Source: RHLJ01 sp963974345
GTDB lineage: Bacteria; Bacteroidota; Rhodothermia; Balneolales; Balneolaceae
Reading direction: 5' to 3'
DNA: 64,000 bases
Assembly: GCA_963974345.1 (NCBI GenBank)
Contig: CAXBBW010000002.1
Span: 186,001 to 250,000, forward strand
Under the pieces are notes generated by a model. It did not search any database, had not been told where the DNA came from, and was given only the letters and a program-made list of their open reading frames with translations. Positions 36,319 to 46,300 of this stretch are shown piece by piece (the stretch's first letter is position 1; every line of letters starts with the position of its first letter). The translations under genes were made by a program, and so were the position numbers.

Positions 36319-38898
36319 CTACTTCAGAAGTATCATTTTCTTAGTGAATAATTGATTTCCTGTATTTAATCTATATATGTACACTCCACTTGCTAGATTA
36401 GACGCATCAAAGTTAATAGATTGTTCGCCTGCAGATTGCTTGCTATTCACTAGGGTTGCTACTTTCCTTCCCATTAAATCATATACAGCTAAGCTAACAT
36501 TGCTATTCTCGGCTAAATTATAGCTAATTGTTGTACTTGGGTTAAATGGATTTGGATAGTTTTGATCCAATCTAAATTCTGTAGCAACATCTTCGAGTTC
36601 AGTTTCATTAGAGACTTGAACTCCAAAATTGAAACGAACCCACACTGGAAAATGATCGGATGTTTCACTTAAAAAACTTCCAATATAAAATGGATTCTCG
36701 ATCCGTTCTGTTCCCACGAAATATTCATCGCTCAATTCTGAAGTAAAAATAATATGATCAATCATTGAGAATCTTGAATATGATGTATACCCCTTTTCTT
36801 CAAGATTTTTTGTAATGATGGTGTATTCTGTATCGTCGTCAAAGTTTTTGTACGGAGATTCAATTCCTCCTGCTGTGGATTGGAGGATTTCGTCATTAAA
36901 ATCACCAAGTACAATCACATTATCATCAGCGCGGTTGTTATCGAGATATGTTTTTAATTGACCAGAAGCATTTATTCTTTGAGAATAATCAGAGGGTTCA
37001 CCAAATGCTTTTGCATGAATGGTGTATGCATAAATTTCTTGGGTTTCTTCATTTATGGTTGCATTAAAATGTAAGAGTAAAGGATATCTACCGTTTGCCC
37101 AGTCAGATTGTGTCATGCCCGTTGTGATCAACTTAGAGTCTAACATCTCAATCGTACTATTTTTATATAGAAATGCTGTCTTTTGACTTTGAGAAAATGT
37201 TGCTAGTATTCCCGTATACTCTGTCAAATCATCATCTAAAGCTTCAAATAAGCTAGGGTTTGAAATTTCTTGGAATGCATAAATATCAGCATCCATGGTT
37301 GTAATCAGCGTTTTTGCATTATCAAACTGTACGTTATCATCAGTTGGACCGTTACCTGCATCACCAAACCACTCTATATTCCACGTAACTATATCAAGAG
37401 TTAATTCTTTAGAAACACTGTCTCCAGGATAAACAATAGCCTCTACTCCTAAATCTGAAGTAAATCTCGGAATAAGCTGATAAATACCTCCAAACTTACC
37501 CACCGCCCCAACTACATTAGTCTCACCAGTTGGTGCAATTGCATTTACTAAATTGGTATTGTTGTCGATTCGAAGTTCGGCCGCGTCTGAGTTATCACTA
37601 ATTTCATAGTTTTGGTTTGAACCGAAAGCTCCTGTGTGATTTATTGTTGCATTCTGAACAATAACGAGCTGACCTTCATAATTCCCAGAATTTAATTGGC
37701 TAAGATTTACTGGAGTTGGAATGACTGGCTTCGTTTCTACATCAAATACTTCGAATAAGATATTATCTGATTCACTTCCAGAAATTTGAAGTAAGAAATC
37801 CGAGTCAGGTCCTGGAACCCCACCTTTAAAGACAGTAAGTGGACCTGTAACGGAGATTGAATCCCCAATTTGTGATGCTAAATGCAATGGTTCCCAAAAA
37901 ACGGCAAGTCCTGCTGTTCCATCTTGTAAATACAATGGACCGCCTAACTCGTTAGCTACTGTTACTCTTCCAGCCACCGAAACTCTAGTTCCTAAAGGCA
38001 ACGTTCTTGCTTCAGAAATAGAAATAATGTCTCCATCCTCAAATGCTTCGCCCGAGAGACTAAGCATAAAATTAGGTCCATTACTATCATTACTAGTAAT
38101 ACTTACGGAACCTTGAGCAACACCAACATCAGCAGGTTCGAAAGTGAGGGTTAGATTTACTGATTCATTAAATTCTAAGCTATCATCGTTTAATTCAGTG
38201 AGACTGAAGGCACTTCCTTCTAAGGATATATCAGAAATACTTAGCACGGTATTTCCAATATTTTTGAGTTGAATGGTTTTGGTTATCGTTGTTCCAATTA
38301 AGGTTTTAGGGAATGTAACTACGGCATTATCTTCTGTTCCTAATGCATCAACGGTAACAGCCAATGTAGCTGAATCTTGTGCTTCAACGAAATCAGTAAT
38401 TGTTAGATCATCTAAATTCAATCTTTCAGAACCAGATTGAACAAATTTGAATCGGATTGCACCACTTTTCTGTACGGATAAAACAGATTGTACTAGTGAT
38501 GATGTTGCCTGAATTGGATCTCCTAGATTCTCCCAACTAGATCCTGCATCTGTCGAATATTGTACTTGAACTCCGTTTCCACTTGTATTTCCATAATTGG
38601 CAATAGAAAATGAAATTTCATCAGCACCATCGGCTTTATCAAAAAGCATATAGATTTCAGTATCTACTCCATCTCTTCTGTCCATTCGAACGCACTGTGT
38701 TCCATTACATTTGTCATTAGTCAAATTCCCAAGTAAAGCCTCCTCAAAGTACCAATCCCCAGTTGACAAAGTAACTGAACCGCCTGGATAGCCAGATTTA
38801 TCACCCGTATCAAAATCTTCGACAAGCTGTGCTTGCGTTATTGTTGAAAAACTTAGTGTTATTAAGAGAAGTGCGAAGAGAGTACGACTTGCTTGCAT
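36319..38898 (-). CDS. Secreted endonuclease/exonuclease/phosphatase-type protein with type IX sorting tail
   Basis: The 859-residue protein is multi-domain. It has a signal peptide (to about TQAQ), an N-terminal jelly-roll-like region (about 24-170), a choice-of-anchor D/Ig-like domain (about 175-285), and an OB-fold-like region (about 290-480, SVAGRVTVANELGG). An endonuclease/exonuclease/phosphatase domain lies at about 498-765, and a C-terminal sorting domain opens with QNYPNPFNPSTTISYNL at about 780. Catalytic elements are TWNIEWFG, AFQEIS, VLGDFND and SDHFPVW, so nuclease or phosphodiesterase activity is plausible. The tail predicts type IX-type secretion to the surface or medium. The substrate could be extracellular DNA as a phosphorus source; this is inference. 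Confidence 0.88.
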   Translation of the reverse strand: MQASRTLFALLLITLSFSTITQAQLVEDFDTGDKSGYPGGSVTLSTGDWYFEEALLGNLTNDKCNGTQCVRMDRRDGVDTEIYMLFDKADGADEISFSIANYGNTSGNGVQVQYSTDAGSSWENLGDPIQATSSLVQSVLSVQKSGAIRFKFVQSGSERLNLDDLTITDFVEAQDSATLAVTVDALGTEDNAVVTFPKTLIGTTITKTIQLKNIGNTVLSISDISLEGSAFSLTELNDDSLEFNESVNLTLTFEPADVGVAQGSVSITSNDSNGPNFMLSLSGEAFEDGDIISISEARTLPLGTRVSVAGRVTVANELGGPLYLQDGTAGLAVFWEPLHLASQIGDSISVTGPLTVFKGGVPGPDSDFLLQISGSESDNILFEVFDVETKPVIPTPVNLSQLNSGNYEGQLVIVQNATINHTGAFGSNQNYEISDNSDAAELRIDNNTNLVNAIAPTGETNVVGAVGKFGGIYQLIPRFTSDLGVEAIVYPGDSVSKELTLDIVTWNIEWFGDAGNGPTDDNVQFDNAKTLITTMDADIYAFQEISNPSLFEALDDDLTEYTGILATFSQSQKTAFLYKNSTIEMLDSKLITTGMTQSDWANGRYPLLLHFNATINEETQEIYAYTIHAKAFGEPSDYSQRINASGQLKTYLDNNRADDNVIVLGDFNDEILQSTAGGIESPYKNFDDDTEYTIITKNLEEKGYTSYSRFSMIDHIIFTSELSDEYFVGTERIENPFYIGSFLSETSDHFPVWVRFNFGVQVSNETELEDVATEFRLDQNYPNPFNPSTTISYNLAENSNVSLAVYDLMGRKVATLVNSKQSAGEQSINFDASNLASGVYIYRLNTGNQLFTKKMILLK

Positions 38899-38966
38899 AA
38901 AGAATAGACTGCTAATTTGGATTGTGCTTTAAGATAAGAAGTAGATGTTAAGACATCATAACTAAT

Positions 38967-39434
38967 CTAGTTTTCCTTTAAGACGGGTAATTCCATGCCT
39001 TTATTATCCCATTTCATAACAAAGAACTTCAGTGTTTGATCTCCCGAATTTGTAATACCGTGCATATCCCAAGGTTTGGCATACATCACATCACCCGGTT
39101 TTGCTTCAGATTCAACTCCATTTAAACTCCAGGTTCCACTTCCTTCGATCACATACATGAATTCTTCAGCAGTATGTTGATGTGGTGGATGAATTTCCAT
39201 TCCCGGTTTAATATCTGCAATTGCTGTTAATGTATTTTTTGTACCATAGGTAGATGCAGAGGCTTCATCGGTATAAATAAATATACTACCCCAGTCTTCA
39301 ACTACTTCTGCCGCATCATTCTTTGAAATAATTGCGGTTTCAATATCAGATATAAATTCTCGTCCTTCCCAACCCATCCAGCCAGAAAAGAACATTAATG
39401 ATGCAGTAAGTAAAAGGTATATCGGTTTTTTCAT
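38967..39434 (-). CDS. Membrane-anchored or exported cupin-domain protein
   Basis: The 155-residue protein has an N-terminal hydrophobic segment (about 4-22) and then a single cupin barrel. Cupin motif 1 is IHPPHQHTAEEFMYVIEG, supplying two histidines and a glutamate for metal binding, and motif 2 is KPGDVMYAKPWDMHGITN, supplying the third histidine. It is divergent from a MerR-family regulator with 98 bases between the start codons, so it is a candidate target of that regulator. The enzymatic role, if any, is unknown; single cupins of this kind include dioxygenases, isomerases and binding proteins. Confidence 0.85.
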   Translation of the reverse strand: MKKPIYLLLTASLMFFSGWMGWEGREFISDIETAIISKNDAAEVVEDWGSIFIYTDEASASTYGTKNTLTAIADIKPGMEIHPPHQHTAEEFMYVIEGSGTWSLNGVESEAKPGDVMYAKPWDMHGITNSGDQTLKFFVMKWDNKGMELPVLKEN

Positions 39435-39487
39435 GATTATAATTCTTTTGGGTTAATAAAATAATATACCAATTTTAAATTAAGTAC

Positions 39488-39518
39488 TTGACCCTACCCT
39501 TACGTAATAGCCTAACTT
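39488..39518 (+). promoter_or_regulatory. MerR-type promoter with 19-bp spacer and TTACGTAA operator
   Basis: TTGACC (39488-39493) and TAACTT (39513-39518) are separated by exactly 19 bases, the long spacer that MerR-family activators correct by DNA twisting. The 8-base palindrome TTACGTAA (39500-39507) is centred on the middle of that spacer. The MerR/TipAS gene begins 14 bases after the -10 element, so autoregulation is likely and the mRNA leader would be very short. Confidence 0.7.
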
Positions 39519-39532
39519 TGAAGAAAAAACTT

Positions 39533-40285
39533 ATGCAAAAGTATACAGTAAGTATTGTAGCTAAGATTTCGGGTGTAACTATTCGAACTCTTCAACATTA
39601 TGATAAAATTGGATTATTAAAACCGTTTGAAAGAGCACGCTCTGGGTATCGATACTATACAAAAGATGAACTCTATAGATTGCAGCAAATATTGTTCTTT
39701 AAAGAACTTGGATTTTCACTAAAGAAGATTGCTCACATTCTAGATGATCCAACTTTTGATCTAGAAGAGGCGTTATCCTATCAAAGACAAACCTTAGAAC
39801 AACGAAAGACAAGGCTGGATCTCTTGCTGAATACAATAGATAAGACCATTCAACGATTAAAAGAGGAAAATAAAATGATTACGGACGAAGAATTATATGA
39901 AGGTTTTTCTGATGAAGAAATTTTGGCTACGAAAAAAGAAGTTGACGAAAAATATGACTCGAAAATGGTAGCTGAGTCTTATAGTAACATCAAAAAAATG
40001 AGCAAAAAGGAATTTTCTACTATAAAAGAAGAACAGGAAAATATTGCCAAAGAATTAGCATTAATAATGGATCAAGCTATCGATTCCAAAGTAGTTCAGG
40101 GATTAATAAAAAGACATCATACAACGAACGAACGTTTTTATACAACCAATGCAAAAATCTATAAAGGATTAGCAGATATGTATGTATCTGATTCTAGGTT
40201 CACAGAGTTTTATGATAAGCATAAAGCCGGGTTAGCTAAGTTTTTGCGAGAAGCCATGTATTATTTTGCTAATAATTCGCTTTAA
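39533..40285 (+). CDS. MerR family regulator with TipAS drug-sensing domain
   Basis: I start the gene at the ATG at 39533 (MQKYTVSIVAKISGVTIRTL), giving 250 residues. An upstream TTG reading from 39488 runs through the apparent -35 and -10 elements and is therefore unlikely. Residues about 4-70 form the MerR winged helix (SGVTIRTLQHYDKIGLLKP, GYRYYTKDELYRLQQI), residues 75-125 a coiled-coil dimer helix, and about 145-248 a TipAS-like all-helical ligand domain (KRHHTTNERFYTTNAKIYKGLADMY, FYDKHKAGLAKFLREAM). TipAS domains bind thiopeptides and other hydrophobic compounds. It probably controls itself and perhaps the divergent cupin gene. Confidence 0.9.
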   Translation: MQKYTVSIVAKISGVTIRTLQHYDKIGLLKPFERARSGYRYYTKDELYRLQQILFFKELGFSLKKIAHILDDPTFDLEEALSYQRQTLEQRKTRLDLLLNTIDKTIQRLKEENKMITDEELYEGFSDEEILATKKEVDEKYDSKMVAESYSNIKKMSKKEFSTIKEEQENIAKELALIMDQAIDSKVVQGLIKRHHTTNERFYTTNAKIYKGLADMYVSDSRFTEFYDKHKAGLAKFLREAMYYFANNSL

Positions 40286-40388
40286 TGATGTTTTATCTTT
40301 CACAACTCATTAAAATATAACTACTTCGTAAATACGCATAATTTAATACCTGTTTTGCTAACTTCATTGAAAACAAAAATTCAAATTC

Positions 40389-40826
40389 ATGCGCTTCATA
40401 ATAGTTACTTCTCTATTTTTATTAGCTACCTGCAATTCTCCTAAACAAGAAATGGATAGTCTTAAAATTCCAGAGTTCTTGTTAGGTGAATTTATAGATG
40501 ATTACGGAGTTAAATATTCAATATCTGATTCAATATTAACGATGGAAGGCCATACTAAACTTCACATTTTAGAGTGGAATTTGGAGGAGAAATATTTTGT
40601 AGGTCAAAATGATTCTTTAAATCCCTATGATCCACTGCTGTTCACAAGAATTGATTGGATGAAGTTTGAAAATATGCTACCCTTCGAATGGGGATTTTGT
40701 ATGAGCGCTTATAATGCTCCCAGTTTAGATTCTGCAAAAGTAGCTTCCTCTGCTGATCGTGAAAACCCAAAAACAGGTTGTGGTGGTTACCCTTTTTCTC
40801 GAATGAAACGAACTAAGACTAACTAA
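40389..40826 (+). CDS. Small putative lipoprotein, unknown
   Basis: The 145-residue product begins MRFIIVTSLFLLATCNSPK, with a lipobox LATC placing the acylated cysteine at residue 15. The remainder is acidic, with aromatic clusters (WNLEEKYFVGQND, MLPFEWGFCMSAY) and further cysteines at about 103 and 131. I recognise no family. It abuts the next gene (stop TAA followed at once by ATG), which is also exported, so the two are likely translated together. Confidence 0.7.
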   Translation: MRFIIVTSLFLLATCNSPKQEMDSLKIPEFLLGEFIDDYGVKYSISDSILTMEGHTKLHILEWNLEEKYFVGQNDSLNPYDPLLFTRIDWMKFENMLPFEWGFCMSAYNAPSLDSAKVASSADRENPKTGCGGYPFSRMKRTKTN

Positions 40827-41702
40827 ATGAACATTAAATTACTTTCTATACTTTTACTTCCTTTTCTAGCAATACATGTTAATGCTCAATCCAACCCCGA
40901 AGTGTATCTTGGAGATTTTGAGCTTACTGAAAATGGGTTTGATATATACAACCTAGAAAATATTTCCAATAACCCAGGCTATGATAATCAACCTTCTTTT
41001 CTGATTGATGGTGGTGCTATATTGTACTCATCAAGTCGTGATTATGGGGAAACTGATATTGTTTTATACGACATCTCCAATAAAAAAAATAACTGGTTGA
41101 CAAATTCTCAAGGTGTTAGTGAATATTCACCGGTTCAGACACCTGAAAAAATCAGTATATCTACCATTTCACTTTCTACTTCAGGTGAACAGCAATTCTG
41201 GAAACTTGTAGGGGGGAATCCTAATCCGGTAGTACTAGAGAAAGATGTAATTATTGGATATTACACTTGGTATGACGCTGAAAACTATTTTTGTTTTGTT
41301 CTATCTGATGAAGAAAACCCGGCAACATTACAACAACATTCTTTGAGTGATGACTCCAAATCAATTATTATTAATAATCCTGGTCGGTCTATTCACAAAA
41401 TCCCAGGTAAAGAAGAAATCAGTTTTGTGGATAAAAATGATTCTACACAGTGGGTAGTAAAAACTTACGATCCTGAGTCTAAGCAGATTCAGACTATAAC
41501 TACTACCCCCGAAGGATCTGAAGATATGTTCTGGGTTGATTCTTCTTCCTTTCTAATTGGTCAGGAAAACGGATTACTGATGTGGAAAGAAGGTCATGGT
41601 TATACTGCAAAAGTTCCTGTATTTCAGTCTAATGGAACAATTTCTAGAATTTCGTTGAATTCGGATCGGACTAAAATTGCCCTTGTTTTTACCGAGGATT
41701 GA
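40827..41702 (+). CDS. Exported TolB-like beta-propeller protein
   Basis: The 291-residue protein has a signal peptide (to about HVNAQ). It then contains repeats of the WD40-like/TolB type, for example YDNQPSFLIDGGAILYSSSR near residues 51-70 and SEYSPVQTPE near 98. Such proteins form five- to seven-bladed propellers, often with no enzymatic activity. It starts directly at the stop of the lipoprotein gene and is followed by convergent folE2 after about 60 bases. A binding or scaffold role in the periplasm is likely, but no partner is known. Confidence 0.75.
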   Translation: MNIKLLSILLLPFLAIHVNAQSNPEVYLGDFELTENGFDIYNLENISNNPGYDNQPSFLIDGGAILYSSSRDYGETDIVLYDISNKKNNWLTNSQGVSEYSPVQTPEKISISTISLSTSGEQQFWKLVGGNPNPVVLEKDVIIGYYTWYDAENYFCFVLSDEENPATLQQHSLSDDSKSIIINNPGRSIHKIPGKEEISFVDKNDSTQWVVKTYDPESKQIQTITTTPEGSEDMFWVDSSSFLIGQENGLLMWKEGHGYTAKVPVFQSNGTISRISLNSDRTKIALVFTED

Positions 41703-41763
41703 AACCCGATTTTAGCCCTGCTCATAGGATCCCGAAACAAGTTCAGGTGAACTATTTTGTTTG

Positions 41764-42663
41764 TTATCTCAATCCGTTTGGCAAGCCTTTACAAATACGG
41801 CTTACTGCATCGTGACTATGTAGGCTTTCTAAATGAGTGCATCGAACTACAAAATCTCTAATACTATTGTAGGTATCCAGTTCTTCATAAAGTAGTCGAG
41901 CAGCATCTTCTACAAATTTCTGATACGCACCATTAAGTTCTGCAAACGCTTGCTCATCTTCCCTTTTTACCATCACTTGAGTTTCAGTCTTTAAAGCAGT
42001 TCTGCAAATTTGAACCAAATCTTCCACAAAAAACTCATCTCTTAAAGCAACAGTAACTTCTGCTTCGCTTCTTTGGCTATGAGGAATAGCTGCAACACCA
42101 CGATTTTCTCTGGCGTGTTCAGCTAATTCATACGAACACGGACACGCACTGCTATAAACAAATTTCAGATGCATGTGTTTATTAAAACGATCATAACTAT
42201 CTAAATGTCCTTCTAGCGATACCTCATAATACTGATAACCTTCCATTCCTGATCTGAGACTTTTCTGAACCATTGGATAAGAAAATGAAAGTCTTAGGAA
42301 AGATTCCTGTGATTCTAAATCAGTTTTGTAAGCTTTTAACACTTCCTCAAGCATATCGAGAGAAAACACCCTGTCTTTGAAAGTGTAAAAGGTTCTCATA
42401 ATTCTGCTCATGTTGATGCCCTTTTTATTTGCATCGAGACTCACATATCCATCTACTGAAACTTCAAGAGTAATTGGTTTCCCATCTCTTTTTTTAAGTT
42501 GTAACGGAAGTTTAAAATTTGAGATACCTACTTGTTGAATAGGAACATTGGCACCCTCGATTAGTGAGGAAGGTCCGTTTTGTAAATCTGGTAACGACTC
42601 TTTGTATTCGGGTGTAATAGTAAAAATTGGGTCGTAAAATCTGCGTACTTGGTTAGAAATCAT
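41764..42663 (-). CDS. folE2: GTP cyclohydrolase FolE2 (type IB)
   Basis: FolE2 converts GTP to 7,8-dihydroneopterin triphosphate, the first step toward folate, queuosine and biopterin, and unlike FolE can use metals other than zinc. The 299-residue protein shows VYSSACPCSYELAEHARE, with the active-site cysteine region, and AAIPHSQRSEAEVTVAL, both typical. The upstream gene on the same strand, 28 bases away, is a 6-pyruvoyltetrahydropterin synthase homologue that uses this product. No zinc-responsive element was recognised upstream. Confidence 0.95.
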   Translation of the reverse strand: MISNQVRRFYDPIFTITPEYKESLPDLQNGPSSLIEGANVPIQQVGISNFKLPLQLKKRDGKPITLEVSVDGYVSLDANKKGINMSRIMRTFYTFKDRVFSLDMLEEVLKAYKTDLESQESFLRLSFSYPMVQKSLRSGMEGYQYYEVSLEGHLDSYDRFNKHMHLKFVYSSACPCSYELAEHARENRGVAAIPHSQRSEAEVTVALRDEFFVEDLVQICRTALKTETQVMVKREDEQAFAELNGAYQKFVEDAARLLYEELDTYNSIRDFVVRCTHLESLHSHDAVSRICKGLPNGLR

Positions 42664-42691
42664 ATTAGAGAGATCAGTAATTAATAATATT

Positions 42692-43123
42692 TTATATACT
42701 TCGATAAGGACAATATTCGGCTATATTTCGTTCGGTTTCAAAAAGCTTAACCGAATAAAGAACGCTACCTTTTGAGGCAGAATGCCTTACATCCTCTTCC
42801 AATTGTTGAAAGAACGTTTTAACCAAATTCTCTGAAGTAGGAATAATTCCTTCAAGAAAAGGAACATCTATATTTAAATTTCTATGATCGCAAGGATCAG
42901 TAATTCGATTTTTGATAATTTTTTTGAGTTTCCCTAAATCTATGACAAATCCTGTTTCGGGATCAGGATTTCCCGCTACTGTGACTTCAATTACATAGTT
43001 ATGACCATGCCAATTTGGGAAATTACACTTACCAAATGTCTCCTGATTCCATTGCTCTGACTTCTCAGGATTATTAAGTCGGTGTGCAGCATTAAAATGA
43101 GTTTTTCGTGTTACGAATATCAA
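42692..43123 (-). CDS. 6-pyruvoyltetrahydropterin synthase (PTPS-II type)
   Basis: The 143-residue protein starts at TTG (43123) behind an AAGGAAGAG site. Zinc ligands are expected at H14, H39 and H41. The catalytic cysteine is C33 in CNFPNWHGHNY, which is the CxxxxxHGH spacing of biopterin-forming synthases; QueD enzymes of queuosine synthesis have CxxxHGH. D79/H80 in DPCDHRNLN and E129 in KLFETERN complete the relay. The whole protein resembles animal PTPS more than E. coli QueD. With folE2 downstream and a carbinolamine dehydratase elsewhere in the window, tetrahydrobiopterin synthesis is the likely role; queuosine is the alternative. Confidence 0.87.
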   Translation of the reverse strand: MIFVTRKTHFNAAHRLNNPEKSEQWNQETFGKCNFPNWHGHNYVIEVTVAGNPDPETGFVIDLGKLKKIIKNRITDPCDHRNLNIDVPFLEGIIPTSENLVKTFFQQLEEDVRHSASKGSVLYSVKLFETERNIAEYCPYRSI

Positions 43124-43289
43124 GGCTCTTCCTTATTAGTTGGATATTAGCAAACCTAAAGAAGCTGTTCTAGGTTCCAATTCATACTTTATTTTAGCCA
43201 CGAAAACACTAATACACAAAAGAATTTAATAAAATGAATAATTTGTAAGGGTATTACCATTTGCACACACAAACAAAAATCATATAAAA

Positions 43290-43321
43290 AAGGAGAGCCC
43301 CAGTTCCCCGGAGCTCTCCTT
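43290..43321 (-). terminator. Terminator after the duplicated secreted-protein gene
   Basis: Read on the minus strand, a perfect 9-base stem (AAGGAGAGC at 43290-43298 pairs with GCTCTCCTT at 43313-43321) encloses a 14-base GC-rich loop and is followed by a run of T. It lies about 50 bases beyond the stop of the gene at 43372 and ends the receptor/secreted-protein operon. Confidence 0.85.
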
Positions 43322-43371
43322 GTGATCAGCACACCTCACAATATGTGAGACGTTTCTTGAGTAGAAAATGA

Positions 43372-46300
43372 TTATTTAATCAGAGTCATTTTCTTTGTGA
43401 GAACAGTGTTAGCACCTACCAATCTGTAGATGTATACACCACTTGAAAGTAATGAAGCATCGAATGCAACCGTTTGGCTACCCGCTTGGATAGTTTGGTT
43501 GTTGATCAATGTTGCAACTTCCTGACCTAACATGTTGAATACTTTCAATGTTACTTTCTGTGTAGAAGGCAACGCAAAGCTAATGTTAGTAGTAGGGTTG
43601 AATGGATTTGGATAGTTCTGGTCTAGCTTTACATTTGTTGGTAAGTCTACAATTTGATCTTCATTTGGACTTATAACACCGCCTTCACTTAAGTAACCAT
43701 GCTCATCCAAAGCTGTCCAACCAGCAATCCAAAGACTTGGACCAAATGCACCTACATAATCAGTTGCAGTAAAGAATGAGTCTCCAGACATATCTTTAAG
43801 TGCAACTTTATAAGCCATACCGTTCAAGTTTGGACGAGGATCTAGTGAACTGCCTCCATCTGTTCTACTAGTCCCATTTAATTCTGGATTTCCAATAACG
43901 TTAGCGTTTGCTGCATCGTTAAGGTAAGCTTCTACGTAATCCACATCATTGGCAATAGACTGCACATCATTACCTGCTGCAAAGCCATACCAAATGTTGT
44001 TCTGGAACTCTAAGTCGCCAGCAGCCAATCTTGCTTCGCTATCGGTTGACTTGCTTGACGCATCTTCAACTACAATGCCGTATCCGTTGTGCTCGCCAAA
44101 AATAGAGTTGTATACTTCTCCACCTGTGTTGTCTCGGAACATTAATAACTGGGAGCCATCACCTGCATTTGCTCCTTCAATATTTGTTCCTGCTCCTAAT
44201 ATAGTGATGTTCGCTAGTATCGGATGCGCATATGGAGTAGTATTCTCATCTCCTGTCGCTCCATCCATTTCCATTCCTCTACCAAAACCATCGGTTACTT
44301 CATTGTTCTGAATGGTAAACCAAAACTGTCCTTTTCCTCTAAATCCTTCGTCCCAGTCAAATCCATCATCGGTATTAAAAGCAGACACTAGATATTTTGT
44401 GTTTACTGTTCCACCAAAGAATTCAAATCCATCATCGTTTGAAGCAAACGATTCTACATATTCGATTGTAGTTCCTGAGCCTACACCACCAAGAGTTAAC
44501 CCTTGAATCTCATTCCCATCTACATCACCTACTTGAATTCCTGTGTGACGGATAGATACATATCGGAATACTCCTGAATTATCTTCATCATTGCTTCCAC
44601 CATATTCTGCTAGCGACGCTGGAGAAGCTATCTGATCTACTCCTTCTACTAACTTAACACCACCTTCCGTCGCATTGTTTGTAGACGCTGAGCCTAACAT
44701 TACAACTCCACCCCATAGCCCACGGAGGGATGAATTGGCTGAGCCATCTCGTTGATCTGCAATTGACGTAAATATAATTGGATTACTCGGGGTTCCTTCT
44801 GCAAAAATTTGAGCGCCACGTGTAATGACTAAGCCCGTTGCATTATTACCTGTTCCTGAACCACCTTTAATTAAAGTTCCTGGCTCAATAAATAATCGTG
44901 ATCCATTCTTGATGAATACTAGATCATCCAAGATATATGTCTTGTCTGCTGTCCAGTAGTAATCCGTGTCTTCCGCAAAATCTACACTCGATACATTTAC
45001 AACAGAACTTGCGGTTTGAGTAGCTAAATAACCATTCTCATCTAATGCAGTCCAACCTTCTAACCAGTTTTTCGCACCAAAAGCACCTGAATACGCTACT
45101 TTGCTAAAAAATAAATCATTTAGCTCTTTTCTAGAAGAAGTATATGCGATTCCACCTACTGTTGGAACTGGATTTAGACCATTTGCGCCGTCTACTCTTC
45201 CTGTTCCTGATAAACCTGGATTTCCAATAACGTTAGCGTTTGCTGCATCGTTAAGGTAAGCTTCTACGTAATCCACATCATTGGCAATAGACTGCACATC
45301 ATTACCTGCTGCAAAGCCATACCAAATGTTGTTCTGGAACTCTAAGTCGCCAGCAGCCAATCTTGCTTCGCTATCGGTTGACTTGCTTGACGCATCTTCA
45401 ACTACAATGCCGTATCCGTTGTGCTCGCCAAAAATAGAGTTGTATACTTCTCCACCTGTGTTGTCTCGGAACATTAATAACTGGGAGCCATCACCTGCAT
45501 TTGCTCCTTCAATATTTGTTCCTGCTCCTAATATAGTGATGTTCGCTAGTATCGGATGCGCATATGGAGTAGTATTCTCATCTCCTGTCGCTCCATCCAT
45601 TTCCATTCCTCTACCAAAACCATCGGTTACTTCATTGTTCTGAATGGTAAACCAAAACTGTCCTTTTCCTCTAAATCCTTCGTCCCAGTCAAATCCATCA
45701 TCGGTATTAAAAGCAGACACTAGATATTTTGTGTTTACTGTTCCACCAAAGAATTCAAATCCATCATCGTTTGAAGCAAACGATTCTACATATTCGATTG
45801 TAGTTCCTGAGCCTACACCACCAAGAGTTAACCCTTGAATCTCATTCCCATCTACATCACCTACTTGAATTCCTGTGTGACGGATAGATACATATCGGAA
45901 TACTCCTGAATTATCTTCATCATTGCTTCCACCATATTCTGCTAGCGACGCTGGAGAAGCTATCTGATCTACTCCTTCTACTAACTTAACACCACCTTCC
46001 GTCGCATTGTTTGTAGACGCTGAGCCTAACATTACAACTCCACCCCATAGCCCACGGAGGGATGAATTGGCTGAGCCATCTCGTTGATCTGCAATTGACG
46101 TAAATATAATTGGATTACTCGGGGTTCCTTCTGCAAAAATTTGAGCGCCACGTGTAATGACTAAGCCCGTTGCATTATTACCTGTTCCTGAACCACCTTT
46201 AATTAAAGTTCCTGGCTCAATAAATAATCGTGATCCATTCTTGATGAATACTAGATCATCCAAGATATATGTCTTGTCTGCTGTCCAGTAGTAATCCGTG

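Noticed and set aside
36146..36355. 69-codon plus-strand frame after the TonB receptor
   Set aside because: It runs through the repeat-like spacer and into the end of the convergent gene, and its translation shows no motif or signal.
39488..39532. TTG-initiated N-terminal extension of the MerR regulator
   Set aside because: The extension is read from the apparent -35, spacer and -10 promoter elements, while MQKYTVS at 39533 is a normal MerR start.
42692..43123. Assignment as QueD (queuosine)
   Set aside because: The cysteine-to-HGH spacing is five residues rather than three, favouring a biopterin-type synthase, though queuosine cannot be excluded without the rest of the genome.
43949..45838. 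Pairs of identical plus-strand frames (120 and 64 codons) opposite the duplicated gene
   Set aside because: They are antisense shadows of the same repeat and simply reflect its duplication.
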